This document shows, piece by piece, positions 8,965 to 17,988 of a stretch of 64,000 nt of DNA. The notes under the pieces were generated by a model. That model saw only the letters and a list, made by a program, of their open reading frames with translations, was not told the origin of the DNA and ran no database searches. The translations under genes were made by a program, and so were the position numbers. The DNA is from Thiosulfatihalobacter marinus. Lineage in GTDB: Bacteria; Pseudomonadota; Alphaproteobacteria; Rhodobacterales; Rhodobacteraceae. The stretch is from assembly GCF_016019955.1 (NCBI RefSeq), contig NZ_JAECRZ010000001.1:1-64000 (forward strand), in the 5' to 3' direction. The first letter of the stretch is position 1. Every line of letters starts with the position of its first letter.

Positions 8965-9067
8965 GCGGGAATTTGCCGGATTGGCCGGTCTTCGGCCGCG
9001 CCGCGTCCCGACACGGGGCCGCGCGCAAACGGGGCCGCGCGAAACCGGGCGGTGGCCGGGGCCGGAA

Positions 9068-10468
9068 TCAGTTTTGCAGCGCGCCGTTGTCCCATTGGCC
9101 GGTGGCCTCTTCGCCGCCGGCATAGCGCATGGTGCCTTCGCCCTGGCGTTTGCCGGCCTTGAACGTGCCTTCGTAGATATCGCCATTGGCATAGGTGGCG
9201 ACGCCGACGCCATCGATCTCTCCGGCTTTCCATTCCCCGGCATAGGTGAAGCCGTCCGGCATGACGATCTCGCCGACGCCTTCGCGCTGGCCGTTGACGA
9301 ACTGCCCGGTATAGACCGTGCCATCCGCATAGGTGGCCTTGCCCATGCCGTGGCGCTGGCCATCCGCCCAGGCGCCTTCGTAGCGGTAGCCGTCGGAATA
9401 GGTCATCACGCCGTTGCCGTGATTGCGGGCGTTCTTGAATTCGCCCTCGTAGGTCAGCCCGTTGGCATAGGTGGCCCTGCCGACGCCGTCGATCACGCCG
9501 TTCTTCCAGTCGCCTTCGTAGACCGAGCCATCGGGGTAGGTGATCCTGCCCTGGCCATCCGCCAGATCGTCCTTGAACTGGCCGGCATAGACCGAGCCGT
9601 CGGGATAAGTGACCTGGCCCTGGCCTTCGATTCGGCCATTGACCCAGCTGCCCACATAGACATAGCCATCGGCGCCGGTGAAAGTGCCCTGGCCGTGGCG
9701 TTGGTCGGCTTCGAACTGGCCCTCGTACACGTCGCCATTTGCGTAGGTGACGCGGCCTTCGCCCTGGCGCTGACCGCCGACCAGTTGTCCCACATACATA
9801 TCGCCATTGGGCTGGGTCAGGGTTCCGGTTCCTTCGATCTGGCCATTCGCCCAGGTGCCGGAATAGACCAGCCCGTCCGCCATGGTCAGCGTGCCCTGGC
9901 CGGCGCGTTCGCCGGCGACGATTTCGCCGTCATAGACGGTGCCGTCGGCATAGGTGATCCTGCCCAGACCTTCCTTGACGCCATTGATCCAGTCGCCTTC
10001 GTAGCGGTAGCCGCCGGGCGACAGCATCACGCCCTTGCCGTGGTGATTGGCATTCAGGAAGCCGCCTTCGTAGCGCACGCCATTGGCGTAGATCGCCACG
10101 CCCTGGCCGGTGATCTTGCCTTCGGCCCATTCGCCTTCGTAAGTGCCGCCATCGGTGAAGGTGATCTTGCCGATGCCGTGCGGTTTGCCCTTGGCGAATT
10201 CGCCCTCGTAGACCGAGCCGTTGGGGAAGCGGGCCGTGCCCATGCCCTTGATCTCGCCGTCGATCCACTGGCCGGAATATTCATAACCGTTGGGCAGCCG
10301 GTAGGTGCCGGTCCCGTGTTGCAGCCCGCCCTTGAAGGTGCCCTCGTAGACGCCGCCATCGTCGTATTGTTTGGTCAGGACCTGCCCGTCCTGGGCCAGC
10401 GCGGGCGCGGCGGCCAACAGGAAGGCAAAGGTAAGTGCCTGAGTTCTGCTCATCTTTTTGGTCCCCAT
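9068..10468 (-). CDS. Secreted MORN-repeat protein (19 repeats)
   Basis: 466 aa. An N-terminal signal peptide (FAFLLAAAPALA, cleavage before QDG) is followed by nothing but 23-residue MORN repeats of the form YxGxW/F...G.G....NG; 18 are canonical and the last (ATGQW) is degenerate. The first aromatic of each repeat alternates F and W along most of the chain, implying a two-repeat unit. MORN arrays form extended beta-hairpin sheets and in some proteins bind phospholipid or other proteins. The specific role here is unknown; export implies a periplasmic or surface function. The start at 10468 has AGGGG upstream; Met at 10453 is an alternative. Confidence 0.88.
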   Translation of the reverse strand: MGTKKMSRTQALTFAFLLAAAPALAQDGQVLTKQYDDGGVYEGTFKGGLQHGTGTYRLPNGYEYSGQWIDGEIKGMGTARFPNGSVYEGEFAKGKPHGIGKITFTDGGTYEGEWAEGKITGQGVAIYANGVRYEGGFLNANHHGKGVMLSPGGYRYEGDWINGVKEGLGRITYADGTVYDGEIVAGERAGQGTLTMADGLVYSGTWANGQIEGTGTLTQPNGDMYVGQLVGGQRQGEGRVTYANGDVYEGQFEADQRHGQGTFTGADGYVYVGSWVNGRIEGQGQVTYPDGSVYAGQFKDDLADGQGRITYPDGSVYEGDWKNGVIDGVGRATYANGLTYEGEFKNARNHGNGVMTYSDGYRYEGAWADGQRHGMGKATYADGTVYTGQFVNGQREGVGEIVMPDGFTYAGEWKAGEIDGVGVATYANGDIYEGTFKAGKRQGEGTMRYAGGEEATGQWDNGALQN

Positions 10469-10610
10469 GGGTTTGCCCCTGCCGGCTGTGCGGCTTTTGC
10501 GAAATTCTAGGGCATGGGGGCGGCATGGGCAACGGGTTTTGCGCCTTTGCGCTTTTCCCCGCCGCCGGTTCTGGTAAATCTGCCTGCAAGCGATGTGACA
10601 GGAGGCCGGA

Positions 10611-12269
10611 ATGGCTGACACTTTTCGTCTGACGATGGCCCAGGCCAACCCCGTGATGGGCGATCTGGAGGGCAATGCCGCCAGGGTGCGCGAGGTCTGG
10701 CAACAGGCAAAGGACGCCGGGTCGGATCTGGTGGCGTTCCCGGAGATGTTCATCGTGGGCTATAACGCGCAGGATCTGATCCTGAAGCCGGCCTTGCAGG
10801 CGGCGGCGCTGGACGTGATTGACCGGCTGGCCGCCGATTGCGCCGATGGGCCGGTGATTGCGGTGGGCGGGCCGTATGCCCATGCGGGCAAGCTGTACAA
10901 CGCCTATTTCGTCCTGAAGGGGGGCAAGGTGGTGCATCGCCAGCTGAAACACCATTTGCCAAACTACACGGTGTTCGACGAGGCGCGTCTGTTCGATCCG
11001 GGGCCGGTGAGCGGGCCGTATGACGTAAACGGGGTGCGGATCGGCTCTCCGATCTGCGAGGATGCGTGGTTTGGGGATGTGCCGGAAACCATGCAGGAGA
11101 CCGGCGCCGAAATCCTGATCGTGCCCAACGGATCGCCCTATTATCGGGACAAGTTTGACCGGCGCGTGACCCATATGGTGGCGCGTGTGATCGAGACCGG
11201 GCTGCCGCTGGTCTATCTGAACATGGTGGGCGGACAGGATGACCAGGTGTTTGACGGCGGCTCGTTCGTGCTGAACCCCGGCGGGGAACTGGCGATGCAG
11301 TTGCCGGTTTTTGACGAGGTGGTGGCGCATGTCGGGTTTACCCGGACGGAGCGCGGCTGGCGCTGCGAAGCCGGTCCCCGGGCGGTGCTGCCTGCCGGTG
11401 AGGAACAGGATTACCGGGTCTGTGTGGAAGCGTTGCGCGACTATATGGGCAAGACCGGGTTCCGGAAGGTGCTGCTGGGCCTGTCGGGGGGGATCGACAG
11501 CGCGCTGGTGGCGACGATCGCGGTGGACGCGCTGGGGGCGGACAACGTGCGCTGTGTGATGCTGCCCAGCGAATACACCTCGCAAGGCTCGCTGGACGAT
11601 GCCGAGGATATCGCGAAGCGGCTGGGCGTGCGGTATGATTTTGTGCCGATTGCCGAGGGGCGCGCGGCGATCACCAACACACTTGCGCCTTTGTTTGCGG
11701 GCACCGAGCCGGGGTTGACCGAAGAGAATATCCAGAGCCGTCTGCGCGGCCTGTTGTTGATGGCGCTCAGCAACAAGTTTGGCGAGATGCTGCTGACCAC
11801 CGGCAACAAGTCCGAGGTGGCGGTGGGCTATGCCACGATCTATGGCGACATGGCGGGCGGCTATAACCCGATCAAGGACATGTACAAGACGCGGGTGTTC
11901 GAAACCTCGCGCTGGCGCAACGCGGTGCATCGGGAGTGGATGAGTGGCCCCGCGGGCGAGGTGATCCCGCCCGCGATCATCGACAAGCCGCCAAGTGCCG
12001 AGCTGCGACCGGACCAGAAGGACGAGGACAGTCTGCCGCCCTATGACGTGCTGGACGCGATTTTGTTCATGCTGGTGGATGAAGACAAATCTGTCGCCGA
12101 GTGCGTGGCCGCCGGGTATGATCGCGAGACCGTCAAACGGGTCGAACACCTGATTTACATCAGTGAATACAAGCGGTTTCAGTCCGCCCCCGGTGCCCGG
12201 CTGAGCAAGAAGGCGTTCTGGCTGGACCGGCGCTATCCGATCGTGAACCGGTTTCGCGACCCGAGTTAG
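10611..12269 (+). CDS. nadE: Glutamine-dependent NAD+ synthetase
   Basis: Makes NAD+ from deamido-NAD+, ATP and glutamine-derived ammonia (552 aa). The N-terminal nitrilase-fold glutaminase has its triad visible: Glu in FPEMF, Lys in LKHHLPNY, Cys in PICEDAW. The C-terminal synthetase domain carries the PP-loop SGGIDSALV near residue 290 and the TTGNKSE motif. Length fits the two-domain bacterial form. AGGAGG stands just before the ATG. It is divergent from the MORN gene. Confidence 0.97.
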   Translation: MADTFRLTMAQANPVMGDLEGNAARVREVWQQAKDAGSDLVAFPEMFIVGYNAQDLILKPALQAAALDVIDRLAADCADGPVIAVGGPYAHAGKLYNAYFVLKGGKVVHRQLKHHLPNYTVFDEARLFDPGPVSGPYDVNGVRIGSPICEDAWFGDVPETMQETGAEILIVPNGSPYYRDKFDRRVTHMVARVIETGLPLVYLNMVGGQDDQVFDGGSFVLNPGGELAMQLPVFDEVVAHVGFTRTERGWRCEAGPRAVLPAGEEQDYRVCVEALRDYMGKTGFRKVLLGLSGGIDSALVATIAVDALGADNVRCVMLPSEYTSQGSLDDAEDIAKRLGVRYDFVPIAEGRAAITNTLAPLFAGTEPGLTEENIQSRLRGLLLMALSNKFGEMLLTTGNKSEVAVGYATIYGDMAGGYNPIKDMYKTRVFETSRWRNAVHREWMSGPAGEVIPPAIIDKPPSAELRPDQKDEDSLPPYDVLDAILFMLVDEDKSVAECVAAGYDRETVKRVEHLIYISEYKRFQSAPGARLSKKAFWLDRRYPIVNRFRDPS

Positions 12270-12461
12270 AGTGCGCGCGATCAACCCGAGGCCGGGATGG
12301 GGCGCGGCGGGGCGCAGGATACCGGTGTTTTGCGGCTCTGCCAAAATCCGATTGCTGGCCCCGGCCTTCACGGCCGTCGCCCAAATGCCTGCCGCAACCG
12401 CGCGGACGATTGGTGATCCCGCCGGGAATGACGCCGCCTGCGCGCCGCGCCAATGCCGCTG

Positions 12462-13079
12462 CTAGGGGGTCAGCAGTTTGCGGAACATTGTGTCGAGATA
12501 GGCGTCTGCGCCTTGCAGAATGGCCTTGTCGCCGGTCATCAGAACCCGCACCTGGGCGTCGAAATCGGCATAATGCTGGGTGGTGGCCCAGATCGAGAAG
12601 ATCAGGTGACGCGGATCGACCGGGGCCAGCCTGCCGGCATCGATCCAGCGTTGAATCAGGGCGGTCTTTTCGTCAAAGAGCGGTTTCAGCCCGGACAGGA
12701 GATGCGGCCCCATGCGCGGGGCGCCTTGCAGGATTTCATTGGCAAAGAGGCGGCTTTCGCGCGGGTAGGCGCGGCTCATTTCCAGTTTGCGGTGCACATA
12801 GGCCAGAAGTTCGTCAAGCGGATCGCCATCCGGATTCATTTCCCGGAGCGGATCGAGCCAGGTTGCCATAAGCTGGTTCAGAAGGGTGACATGGATGTCC
12901 TTCTTGCCGTCGAAATAATACAGGATGTTGGGTTTGGAGAGGCCGGATTCCTCGGATATCTGATCCAGCGTCGCGCCGCGATAGCCATGGCCGGAGAACA
13001 CGTCGAGCGCGGCATCCAGAATGCGCCTGCGGTTGCGTTGCTGGATGCGGCTGGGTTTCTTGGCGGGGCCGGGGGCCAT
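12462..13079 (-). CDS. TetR-family regulator, RutR-like (distal copy)
   Basis: 205 aa. The N-terminal TetR helix-turn-helix (ILDAALDVFSGHGYRGATLDQISEESGLSKPNILYYFDGK) is followed by a RutR/YcdC-type ligand domain with WATTQHYADF. It is clearly paralogous to the TetR gene 15 bases upstream, with which it forms a two-gene unit. RutR-type proteins sense uracil or thymine and control pyrimidine genes. With the neighbouring operators and pyrimidine operon, a similar role is likely; which copy binds which site is not known. Confidence 0.85.
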   Translation of the reverse strand: MAPGPAKKPSRIQQRNRRRILDAALDVFSGHGYRGATLDQISEESGLSKPNILYYFDGKKDIHVTLLNQLMATWLDPLREMNPDGDPLDELLAYVHRKLEMSRAYPRESRLFANEILQGAPRMGPHLLSGLKPLFDEKTALIQRWIDAGRLAPVDPRHLIFSIWATTQHYADFDAQVRVLMTGDKAILQGADAYLDTMFRKLLTP

Positions 13080-13094
13080 GGCGGTCCTTTCGGG

Positions 13095-13730
13095 TCAGTC
13101 CAGCGCGCCGATGCCGCGCAGGATGATCTGTTTGACGCTGGCCTTGGCCGCGTCCCATTGCGTATCGGACAGCGGCGCACCGCCGTTCAGCGTTTCGATC
13201 TGGTGGCCGAAATCGGCATAGTGCTGGGTTGTGGCCCAAAGCATATAGAGCAGATGGTCGGGATCGATCGGGTCCATCCGGCCCTCTTCGGTCCAGCGCC
13301 GGATAATCGCGGCGCGCCCCTCTGTCCATTCCATCAGCGTGGTTTCGAGATAGTCCTGGATGACGGGTGCACCATGCATCACCTCGGAGGCCCAGACCTT
13401 GGAGCCTTCGGGGTGGCGGCGCGAGATTTCCATCTTGGCGTCGATATAGGCGCCGATTCCCTCGGCCGGGCCGTCGGCGGCGTCAAAGATGTCGGCCGCT
13501 TGCAGCCAGATCTGGAAAATATTCTGCACCACCTGTCGGTAAAGCGATTCCTTGGTGGGGAAATAATAGTGCAGGTTGGCCTTGGGCAGGCCGGCCACAT
13601 CGGCAATCAACTGCATCGTGGCCCCGCCAAACCCTGCCTCGGCAAAGACTTTTTCCGCTGCCGACAAAATAAGCTTTTCGCTTTCCTGGCGGCGTTCTTT
13701 CTTGCTGCTGGCGCGGCGGATGGGGGGCAT
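13095..13730 (-). CDS. TetR-family regulator, RutR-like (promoter-proximal copy)
   Basis: 211 aa. The HTH covers about residues 15-60 (ILSAAEKVFAEAGFGGATMQ...GLPKANLHYYFPTK) and the RutR-type C-terminal domain shares WATTQHYADF with the downstream paralogue. The start MPPIRRASSKKE was chosen because the upstream extension would cover the twin operators. It is divergent from the amidohydrolase gene at 13859 with both palindromes between them, so it probably represses that operon and itself, with release by a pyrimidine or a pathway intermediate (inference). Confidence 0.88.
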   Translation of the reverse strand: MPPIRRASSKKERRQESEKLILSAAEKVFAEAGFGGATMQLIADVAGLPKANLHYYFPTKESLYRQVVQNIFQIWLQAADIFDAADGPAEGIGAYIDAKMEISRRHPEGSKVWASEVMHGAPVIQDYLETTLMEWTEGRAAIIRRWTEEGRMDPIDPDHLLYMLWATTQHYADFGHQIETLNGGAPLSDTQWDAAKASVKQIILRGIGALD

Positions 13731-13752
13731 GGAACCTGCCTTGAGAATTTTC

Positions 13753-13801
13753 TTGACCGTTTGGTCAGGGTGTGGTGCTCTGAATTTGACCATACGGTCA
13801 G
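13753..13801. promoter_or_regulatory. Twin RutR-like operators
   Basis: TTGACCGTTTGGTCAG (13753-13768) and TTGACCATACGGTCAG (13786-13801). Both follow TTGACC-N4-GGTCA, close to the described RutR box TTGACCAnnTGGTCAA. Centres are 33 bases apart, three DNA turns, so two dimers would bind one face. They lie in the only gap between the divergent tetR pair and the pyrimidine operon. Confidence 0.8.
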
Positions 13802-13858
13802 GAAGTGCGCGAAAGCAAGAGGCCAGGAGGCCCGCAGCGAAACAGGGGAGAAAATGGC

Positions 13859-15109
13859 ATGGCGGCACCCGGTGAAAACCTGAAGGTAAACGCGGACCGG
13901 CTGTGGGACAGCCTGATGGAGATGGCCAGGATCGGTCCCGGCGTGGCGGGGGGCAACAACCGCCAGACGGTGACGGATGAGGATGGCGAGGGGCGTGCCC
14001 TGTTCCAGAAATGGTGCGAGGATGTGGGCTGTACCATGGGGCTGGACACGATGGGCAACATGTTTGCCCACTATCCGGGAACCGACCCGGAGGCCTTGCC
14101 GGTCTATGTGGGGTCGCATCTGGATACCCAGCCGACGGGCGGCAAATATGACGGGGTTCTGGGCGTGCTGGGCGGGCTGGAGATCCTGCGCACGATCAGG
14201 GATCTGGGGATCAGGACGAAACATCCGATCGTGGTGACGAACTGGACCAACGAGGAGGGCACGCGGTTTGCCCCGGCGATGCTGGCCTCTGGCGTGTTTG
14301 CCGGTGTGCATACCGAGGACTGGGCCTATGCGCGCACGGACGCCGAGGGCAAGACGTTCGGCGACGAGCTGAAGCGGATCGGCTGGCGTGGCGACGAGCC
14401 GGTGGGCGCGCGCGGGATGCATGCCATGTTCGAGTTGCATATCGAGCAGGGGCCGATCCTGGAGGCCGAGGGCAAGGATATCGGGGTTGTCACCCACGGG
14501 CAGGGGCTGAGCTGGACGCAGGTGACGATCGAGGGCAAGGACAGCCACACCGGATCGACACCGATGCCGATGCGCCGGAACGCCGGGCTGGGCATGGCGC
14601 GGGTGCTGGAGAAGGTGGACGAGATCGCCTGGAGCCATGCGCCGCACGCGGTGGGGGCGGCCGGGCATATCGATGTCTATCCAAATTCGCGCAACGTGAT
14701 CCCCGGCAAGGTGGTGTTCACGGTGGATTTCCGCTCGCCCGAATTGTCGGTGATCGAGGACATGGAGGCGCGGCTGCGTGTCGAGGGGCGGAAGATTGCC
14801 GACGGGATGGGGCTGAGCATATCGTTCGAGAAGGTGGGCGGGTTTGACCCGGTGCAGTTCGATGAGGGCTGTGTCGGGGCGGTGCGCGGCGCGGCGGAGC
14901 GGCTGGGTTATTCGCATATGGATATCATTTCCGGGGCGGGGCATGATGCCTGCTGGATCAACCAGGTGGCGCCGACGGCGATGGTGATGTGCCCCTGCGT
15001 GGACGGGCTGAGCCATAACGAGGCGGAAGAGATTTCCAGGGAATGGGCCGCCGCCGGTGCCGATGTGCTGATGCATGCGGTGTTGGAAACGGCACAAATC
15101 GTGGAGTGA
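13859..15109 (+). CDS. Zn-dependent N-carbamoyl-amino-acid hydrolase (beta-ureidopropionase type)
   Basis: M20-family amidohydrolase (416 aa) that removes the carbamoyl group from N-carbamoyl-beta-alanine or N-carbamoyl-amino acids, the last step of reductive pyrimidine or hydantoin breakdown. Metal ligands are visible: GSHLDTQPTGGKYDG (His, Asp), TNEEGTRF (Glu), ELHIEQGP (His) and GAGHDACW (His). The start MAAPGENLK was chosen for the AGGGGAG site 8 bases upstream. It is the first gene of the operon under the RutR-like operators, with a dihydropyrimidinase two genes on. Confidence 0.93.
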   Translation: MAAPGENLKVNADRLWDSLMEMARIGPGVAGGNNRQTVTDEDGEGRALFQKWCEDVGCTMGLDTMGNMFAHYPGTDPEALPVYVGSHLDTQPTGGKYDGVLGVLGGLEILRTIRDLGIRTKHPIVVTNWTNEEGTRFAPAMLASGVFAGVHTEDWAYARTDAEGKTFGDELKRIGWRGDEPVGARGMHAMFELHIEQGPILEAEGKDIGVVTHGQGLSWTQVTIEGKDSHTGSTPMPMRRNAGLGMARVLEKVDEIAWSHAPHAVGAAGHIDVYPNSRNVIPGKVVFTVDFRSPELSVIEDMEARLRVEGRKIADGMGLSISFEKVGGFDPVQFDEGCVGAVRGAAERLGYSHMDIISGAGHDACWINQVAPTAMVMCPCVDGLSHNEAEEISREWAAAGADVLMHAVLETAQIVE

Positions 15110-15117
15110 CGCGGATG

Positions 15118-15167
15118 CCGGGGGGCCAGCCCCCCGGACCCCCCGGAGTATTTGGGGCAAAATGAAG
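15118..15167 (+). repeat. Composite hairpin plus dispersed repeat
   Basis: A 9-bp GC-only inverted repeat (15118-15126/15129-15137) is followed by GGAGTATTTGGGGCAAAATG and AAG (15145-15167). The same two-part layout recurs at 37831-37879. It sits between two genes of the pyrimidine operon and may act as an mRNA-stabilising or partly terminating element. Confidence 0.6.
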
Positions 15168-15187
15168 AAGGGACGGCGGACAGGATC

Positions 15188-15544
15188 ATGATCGCGGACA
15201 TCAGCCATGCGGCGCGCGTGCGGGCGTTGATTGCCGCCGAGTTGCGGGATTATGACCCCGCGCGGGCGGCGCGTGTGGTGGGCTGGGGCGCACCGATGAG
15301 CGCCGAGTGGCACCGGGTGACGTTGGCGGAGTTCCGGGCGGCGATGATCGCGCCGGTCGAGGTTGAGGTGACGTTTTCGGGGGGCGTGTCGATGATGTGC
15401 TGGGCGGTGACGCGCAGCGATGGCGACTACCGGGTGGTCTGGGTGCCGTCTGCCGAAACCTTTTCGCTGGTGACGGAAAGCAAATTCGGCCCCGTGGATA
15501 TCGGGGTGCATGGCGACGCGATCGGGGTGTTCGGGTCGGTCTAG
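15188..15544 (+). CDS. Conserved-type hypothetical protein (118 aa)
   Basis: I do not recognise the family. It is a soluble-looking 118-aa protein without signal peptide or membrane helix. It has an Ala/Arg-rich helical N-terminus and a beta-rich C-terminal half (VEVTFSGGVSMMCWAVTRSDGDYRVVWVP). It lies between the carbamoyl hydrolase and dihydropyrimidinase genes on the same strand, 22 bases before the latter, so it is probably co-expressed. The start at MIADISHAA is preceded by GGACAGG; a longer N-terminus from 15152 is possible but would begin inside the repeat. Confidence 0.7.
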   Translation: MIADISHAARVRALIAAELRDYDPARAARVVGWGAPMSAEWHRVTLAEFRAAMIAPVEVEVTFSGGVSMMCWAVTRSDGDYRVVWVPSAETFSLVTESKFGPVDIGVHGDAIGVFGSV

Positions 15545-15566
15545 AGAACAACAGGGAGTTTGAGAA

Positions 15567-17021
15567 ATGTCGACGGTTATCAAGAACGGAACGATTGTGA
15601 CGGCGGATCTGACCTATAAGGCGGATGTGCTGGTTGAGGGCGGGGTGATCGCCGGGATCGGGCCGGATCTGAAGGGGGACAAGGCGCTGGACGCCAGCGG
15701 GTGTTACGTGATGCCGGGTGGAATTGACCCGCATACGCATCTGGAGATGCCGTTCATGGGCACCTATTCCAGCGATGATTTCGAAAGCGGTACGCGCGCT
15801 GGTCTGGCCGGGGGCACCACGATGGTGGTGGATTTCGCGTTGCCCAATCCGGGCGAGAGCCTGCTGGATGCGCTGAAACGCTGGGACAACAAATCGACGC
15901 GCGCCAATTGCGATTACTCCTTTCACATGGCGGTGACATGGTGGGGCGAGCAGGTGTTTGACGACATCAAGACCGTGATCGAGACGCGCGGGATCAACAC
16001 GTTCAAGCATTTCATGGCCTACAAGGGCGCGTTGATGGTGAATGACGACGAGCTTTATGCCTCGTTCCAGCGGCTGGCGGAGCTGGGCGGGATTGCCATG
16101 GTGCATGCCGAGAATGGCGACGTGGTGGCGGAGTTGAGTGCAAAGCTGTTGGCACAGGGCAATACCGGGCCCGAAGCCCATGCCTATTCGCGCCCGCCGC
16201 AGGTGGAGGGCGAGGCCACCAACCGCGCGATCATGATCGCCGACATGGCCGGTGTGCCGCTTTATGTGGTGCACACGTCCTGCGAGGACAGCCACGAGGC
16301 GATCCGGCGCGCGCGGATGCAGGGCAAGCGGGTCTGGGGCGAGCCGTTGATCCAGCATCTGACGCTGGACGAGAGCGAGTATTTCAATACCGATTGGGAT
16401 CACGCCGCGCGCCGTGTCATGTCACCGCCCTTTCGCAACAAACAGCATCAGGACAGCTTGTGGGCCGGGTTGCAGTCGGGGTCGTTGTCGGTTGTGGCGA
16501 CCGATCATTGTGCGTTCACCACGGAACAGAAACGCTATGGTGTGGGGGATTTCACCAAGATCCCGAACGGCACCGGCGGGTTGGAGGACCGGATGCCGAT
16601 GCTGTGGACGCATGGGGTGGCGACGGGGCGGTTGACGATGAATGAGTTTGTCGCCGTGACTTCGACCAATATTGCCAAGATCCTGAACTGTTACCCGAAG
16701 AAGGGTGCGATTCTGGTGGGCGCGGATGCCGATATTGTCGTGTGGGATCCTGAAAAGGAAAAGACCATTTCGGCCGGCAGCCAGCAATCGGCGATCGATT
16801 ACAACGTGTTCGAGGGCAAGCAGGTCAAGGGCCTGCCGCGCTATACGCTGACACGCGGACAGGTGGCCGTGAATGATGGCGCGATCCAGACGCAGGAGGG
16901 CCATGGCGAATTCGTGGCGCGCGAGGCGAATGCGACCGTGAACAGGGCGCTGTCCACGTGGAAAGAGCTGACCGCGCCGCGCCCGGTTGAGCGTAGCGGA
17001 ATCCCCGCAACCGGCGTTTGA
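15567..17021 (+). CDS. hydA: Dihydropyrimidinase / D-hydantoinase
   Basis: Cyclic amidohydrolase (484 aa) that opens dihydrouracil, dihydrothymine or hydantoins to N-carbamoyl products. The TIM-barrel metal motif GGIDPHTHLEMPF near residue 57, the carboxylated-lysine segment FKHFMAYKGALMVND near 150, and later ligands in MVHAENGD, YVVHTSCEDS and VATDHCAFT are all present. Length and motif order match HydA/PydB. AGGGAG precedes the ATG. The product is the substrate class of the amidohydrolase at 13859, so the two form consecutive steps. Confidence 0.95.
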   Translation: MSTVIKNGTIVTADLTYKADVLVEGGVIAGIGPDLKGDKALDASGCYVMPGGIDPHTHLEMPFMGTYSSDDFESGTRAGLAGGTTMVVDFALPNPGESLLDALKRWDNKSTRANCDYSFHMAVTWWGEQVFDDIKTVIETRGINTFKHFMAYKGALMVNDDELYASFQRLAELGGIAMVHAENGDVVAELSAKLLAQGNTGPEAHAYSRPPQVEGEATNRAIMIADMAGVPLYVVHTSCEDSHEAIRRARMQGKRVWGEPLIQHLTLDESEYFNTDWDHAARRVMSPPFRNKQHQDSLWAGLQSGSLSVVATDHCAFTTEQKRYGVGDFTKIPNGTGGLEDRMPMLWTHGVATGRLTMNEFVAVTSTNIAKILNCYPKKGAILVGADADIVVWDPEKEKTISAGSQQSAIDYNVFEGKQVKGLPRYTLTRGQVAVNDGAIQTQEGHGEFVAREANATVNRALSTWKELTAPRPVERSGIPATGV

Positions 17022-17064
17022 TTGGTTTCCCCGGGGCGTAAATGGCTCCTCGGGGAACTGGACC

Positions 17065-17079
17065 TGCCCGAAACGGGCA
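17065..17079 (+). other. Intercistronic hairpin before the ABC ATPase gene
   Basis: TGCCCG (17065-17070), loop AAA, CGGGCA (17074-17079): a perfect 6-bp stem between hydA and the importer genes. There is no T-run, so it is probably an RNA stability or processing element. Confidence 0.35.
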
Positions 17080-17095
17080 AACAAGTGAGACCTGT

Positions 17096-17878
17096 ATGAG
17101 CGACGCACCTGTCATCGAAGCCAAGAACCTGAGCCTGACCTTCCAGACGAATGACGGCCCGGTCCATGCGCTCAAGGATGTGAACCTTGAGATCAACAAG
17201 GGCGATTTCGTAAGCTTCATCGGCCCGTCCGGCTGTGGCAAAACCACTTTCCTGCGGGTGATTGCCGACCTGGAGCACCCAACCGCCGGTGAGATCACGG
17301 TGAACGGGATGAGCGCGCAGGAGGCGCGGCGCGCGCGGGCCTATGGGTATGTGTTCCAGCACGCAGGGCTGTATCCCTGGCGCACGATCGGCGGCAATAT
17401 CCGCCTGCCGCTGGAGATCATGGGGGTGAACAAGGCCGAACAGGACGAAGCGGTGCGCGAGGTGCTGGACCTGGTGCATCTGGACGGTTTCGAAAAGAAA
17501 TACCCCTGGCAATTGTCCGGCGGGATGCAGCAGCGCGCGAGCATCGCGCGCGCCCTGGCGTTCCACGCCGACATCCTGTTGATGGACGAGCCGTTCGGCG
17601 CTCTGGACGAGATCGTGCGCGATCACCTGAACGAACAGCTTCTCGACTTGTGGGCGCGCACCAACAAGACCATCGGCTTTGTCACCCATTCGATCCCGGA
17701 GGCGGTATATCTGAGTACCAAGATCGTGGTGATGTCGCCCCGGCCGGGACGGATAACGGATGTGATCGACAGCCCGCTGCCAAAGGAGAGGCCGCTGGAT
17801 ATCCGTGACAGCAAGGAATTCATCGAAATCGCGCACCGGGTGCGCGACGGATTGCGCGCGGGGCACGAAGATGATTGA
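17096..17878 (+). CDS. ABC importer ATPase (NMT1/nitrate-taurine class), likely pyrimidine uptake
   Basis: 260 aa with all ATPase motifs: Walker A GPSGCGKTT, Q-loop VFQHAGLYPWRT, signature LSGGMQQRASIARAL, Walker B ILLMDEPFGALDE, and the switch His in FVTHSIPEA. The Q-loop ending in LYPW and the C-terminal RPGRI motif are typical of the SsuB/TauB/ThiZ group. The start MSDAPVIEAK was chosen since family members begin close to the first beta strand. Partners are the two permeases and the NMT1-type binding protein downstream. Co-expression with pyrimidine catabolism suggests a pyrimidine-related substrate (inference). Confidence 0.9.
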   Translation: MSDAPVIEAKNLSLTFQTNDGPVHALKDVNLEINKGDFVSFIGPSGCGKTTFLRVIADLEHPTAGEITVNGMSAQEARRARAYGYVFQHAGLYPWRTIGGNIRLPLEIMGVNKAEQDEAVREVLDLVHLDGFEKKYPWQLSGGMQQRASIARALAFHADILLMDEPFGALDEIVRDHLNEQLLDLWARTNKTIGFVTHSIPEAVYLSTKIVVMSPRPGRITDVIDSPLPKERPLDIRDSKEFIEIAHRVRDGLRAGHEDD

Positions 17879-17988
17879 CATCCCGCCCCCGCAACGCCGC
17901 CTTGCCCCTTTTGGGGAAGCAAAGCCTTTCACCGTTCACGGCCATCGGCTCTCCAGCCTGTACCGCGTGATCAGGAAACCACCAATTC

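Noticed and set aside
9068-10468. Regular 69-base repeat period, considered as a CRISPR-like or minisatellite array.
   Set aside because: The period equals 23 codons and encodes MORN repeats in one uninterrupted frame with a signal peptide.
10281-12371. Long open frame antisense to nadE (and similar ones antisense to the hydantoinase operon, the flavin oxidoreductase at 49400 and the MCE gene).
   Set aside because: Translations are rich in Arg, His, Pro and Gln without domain motifs, as expected from the complement of GC-rich codons; the sense strands encode clear families.
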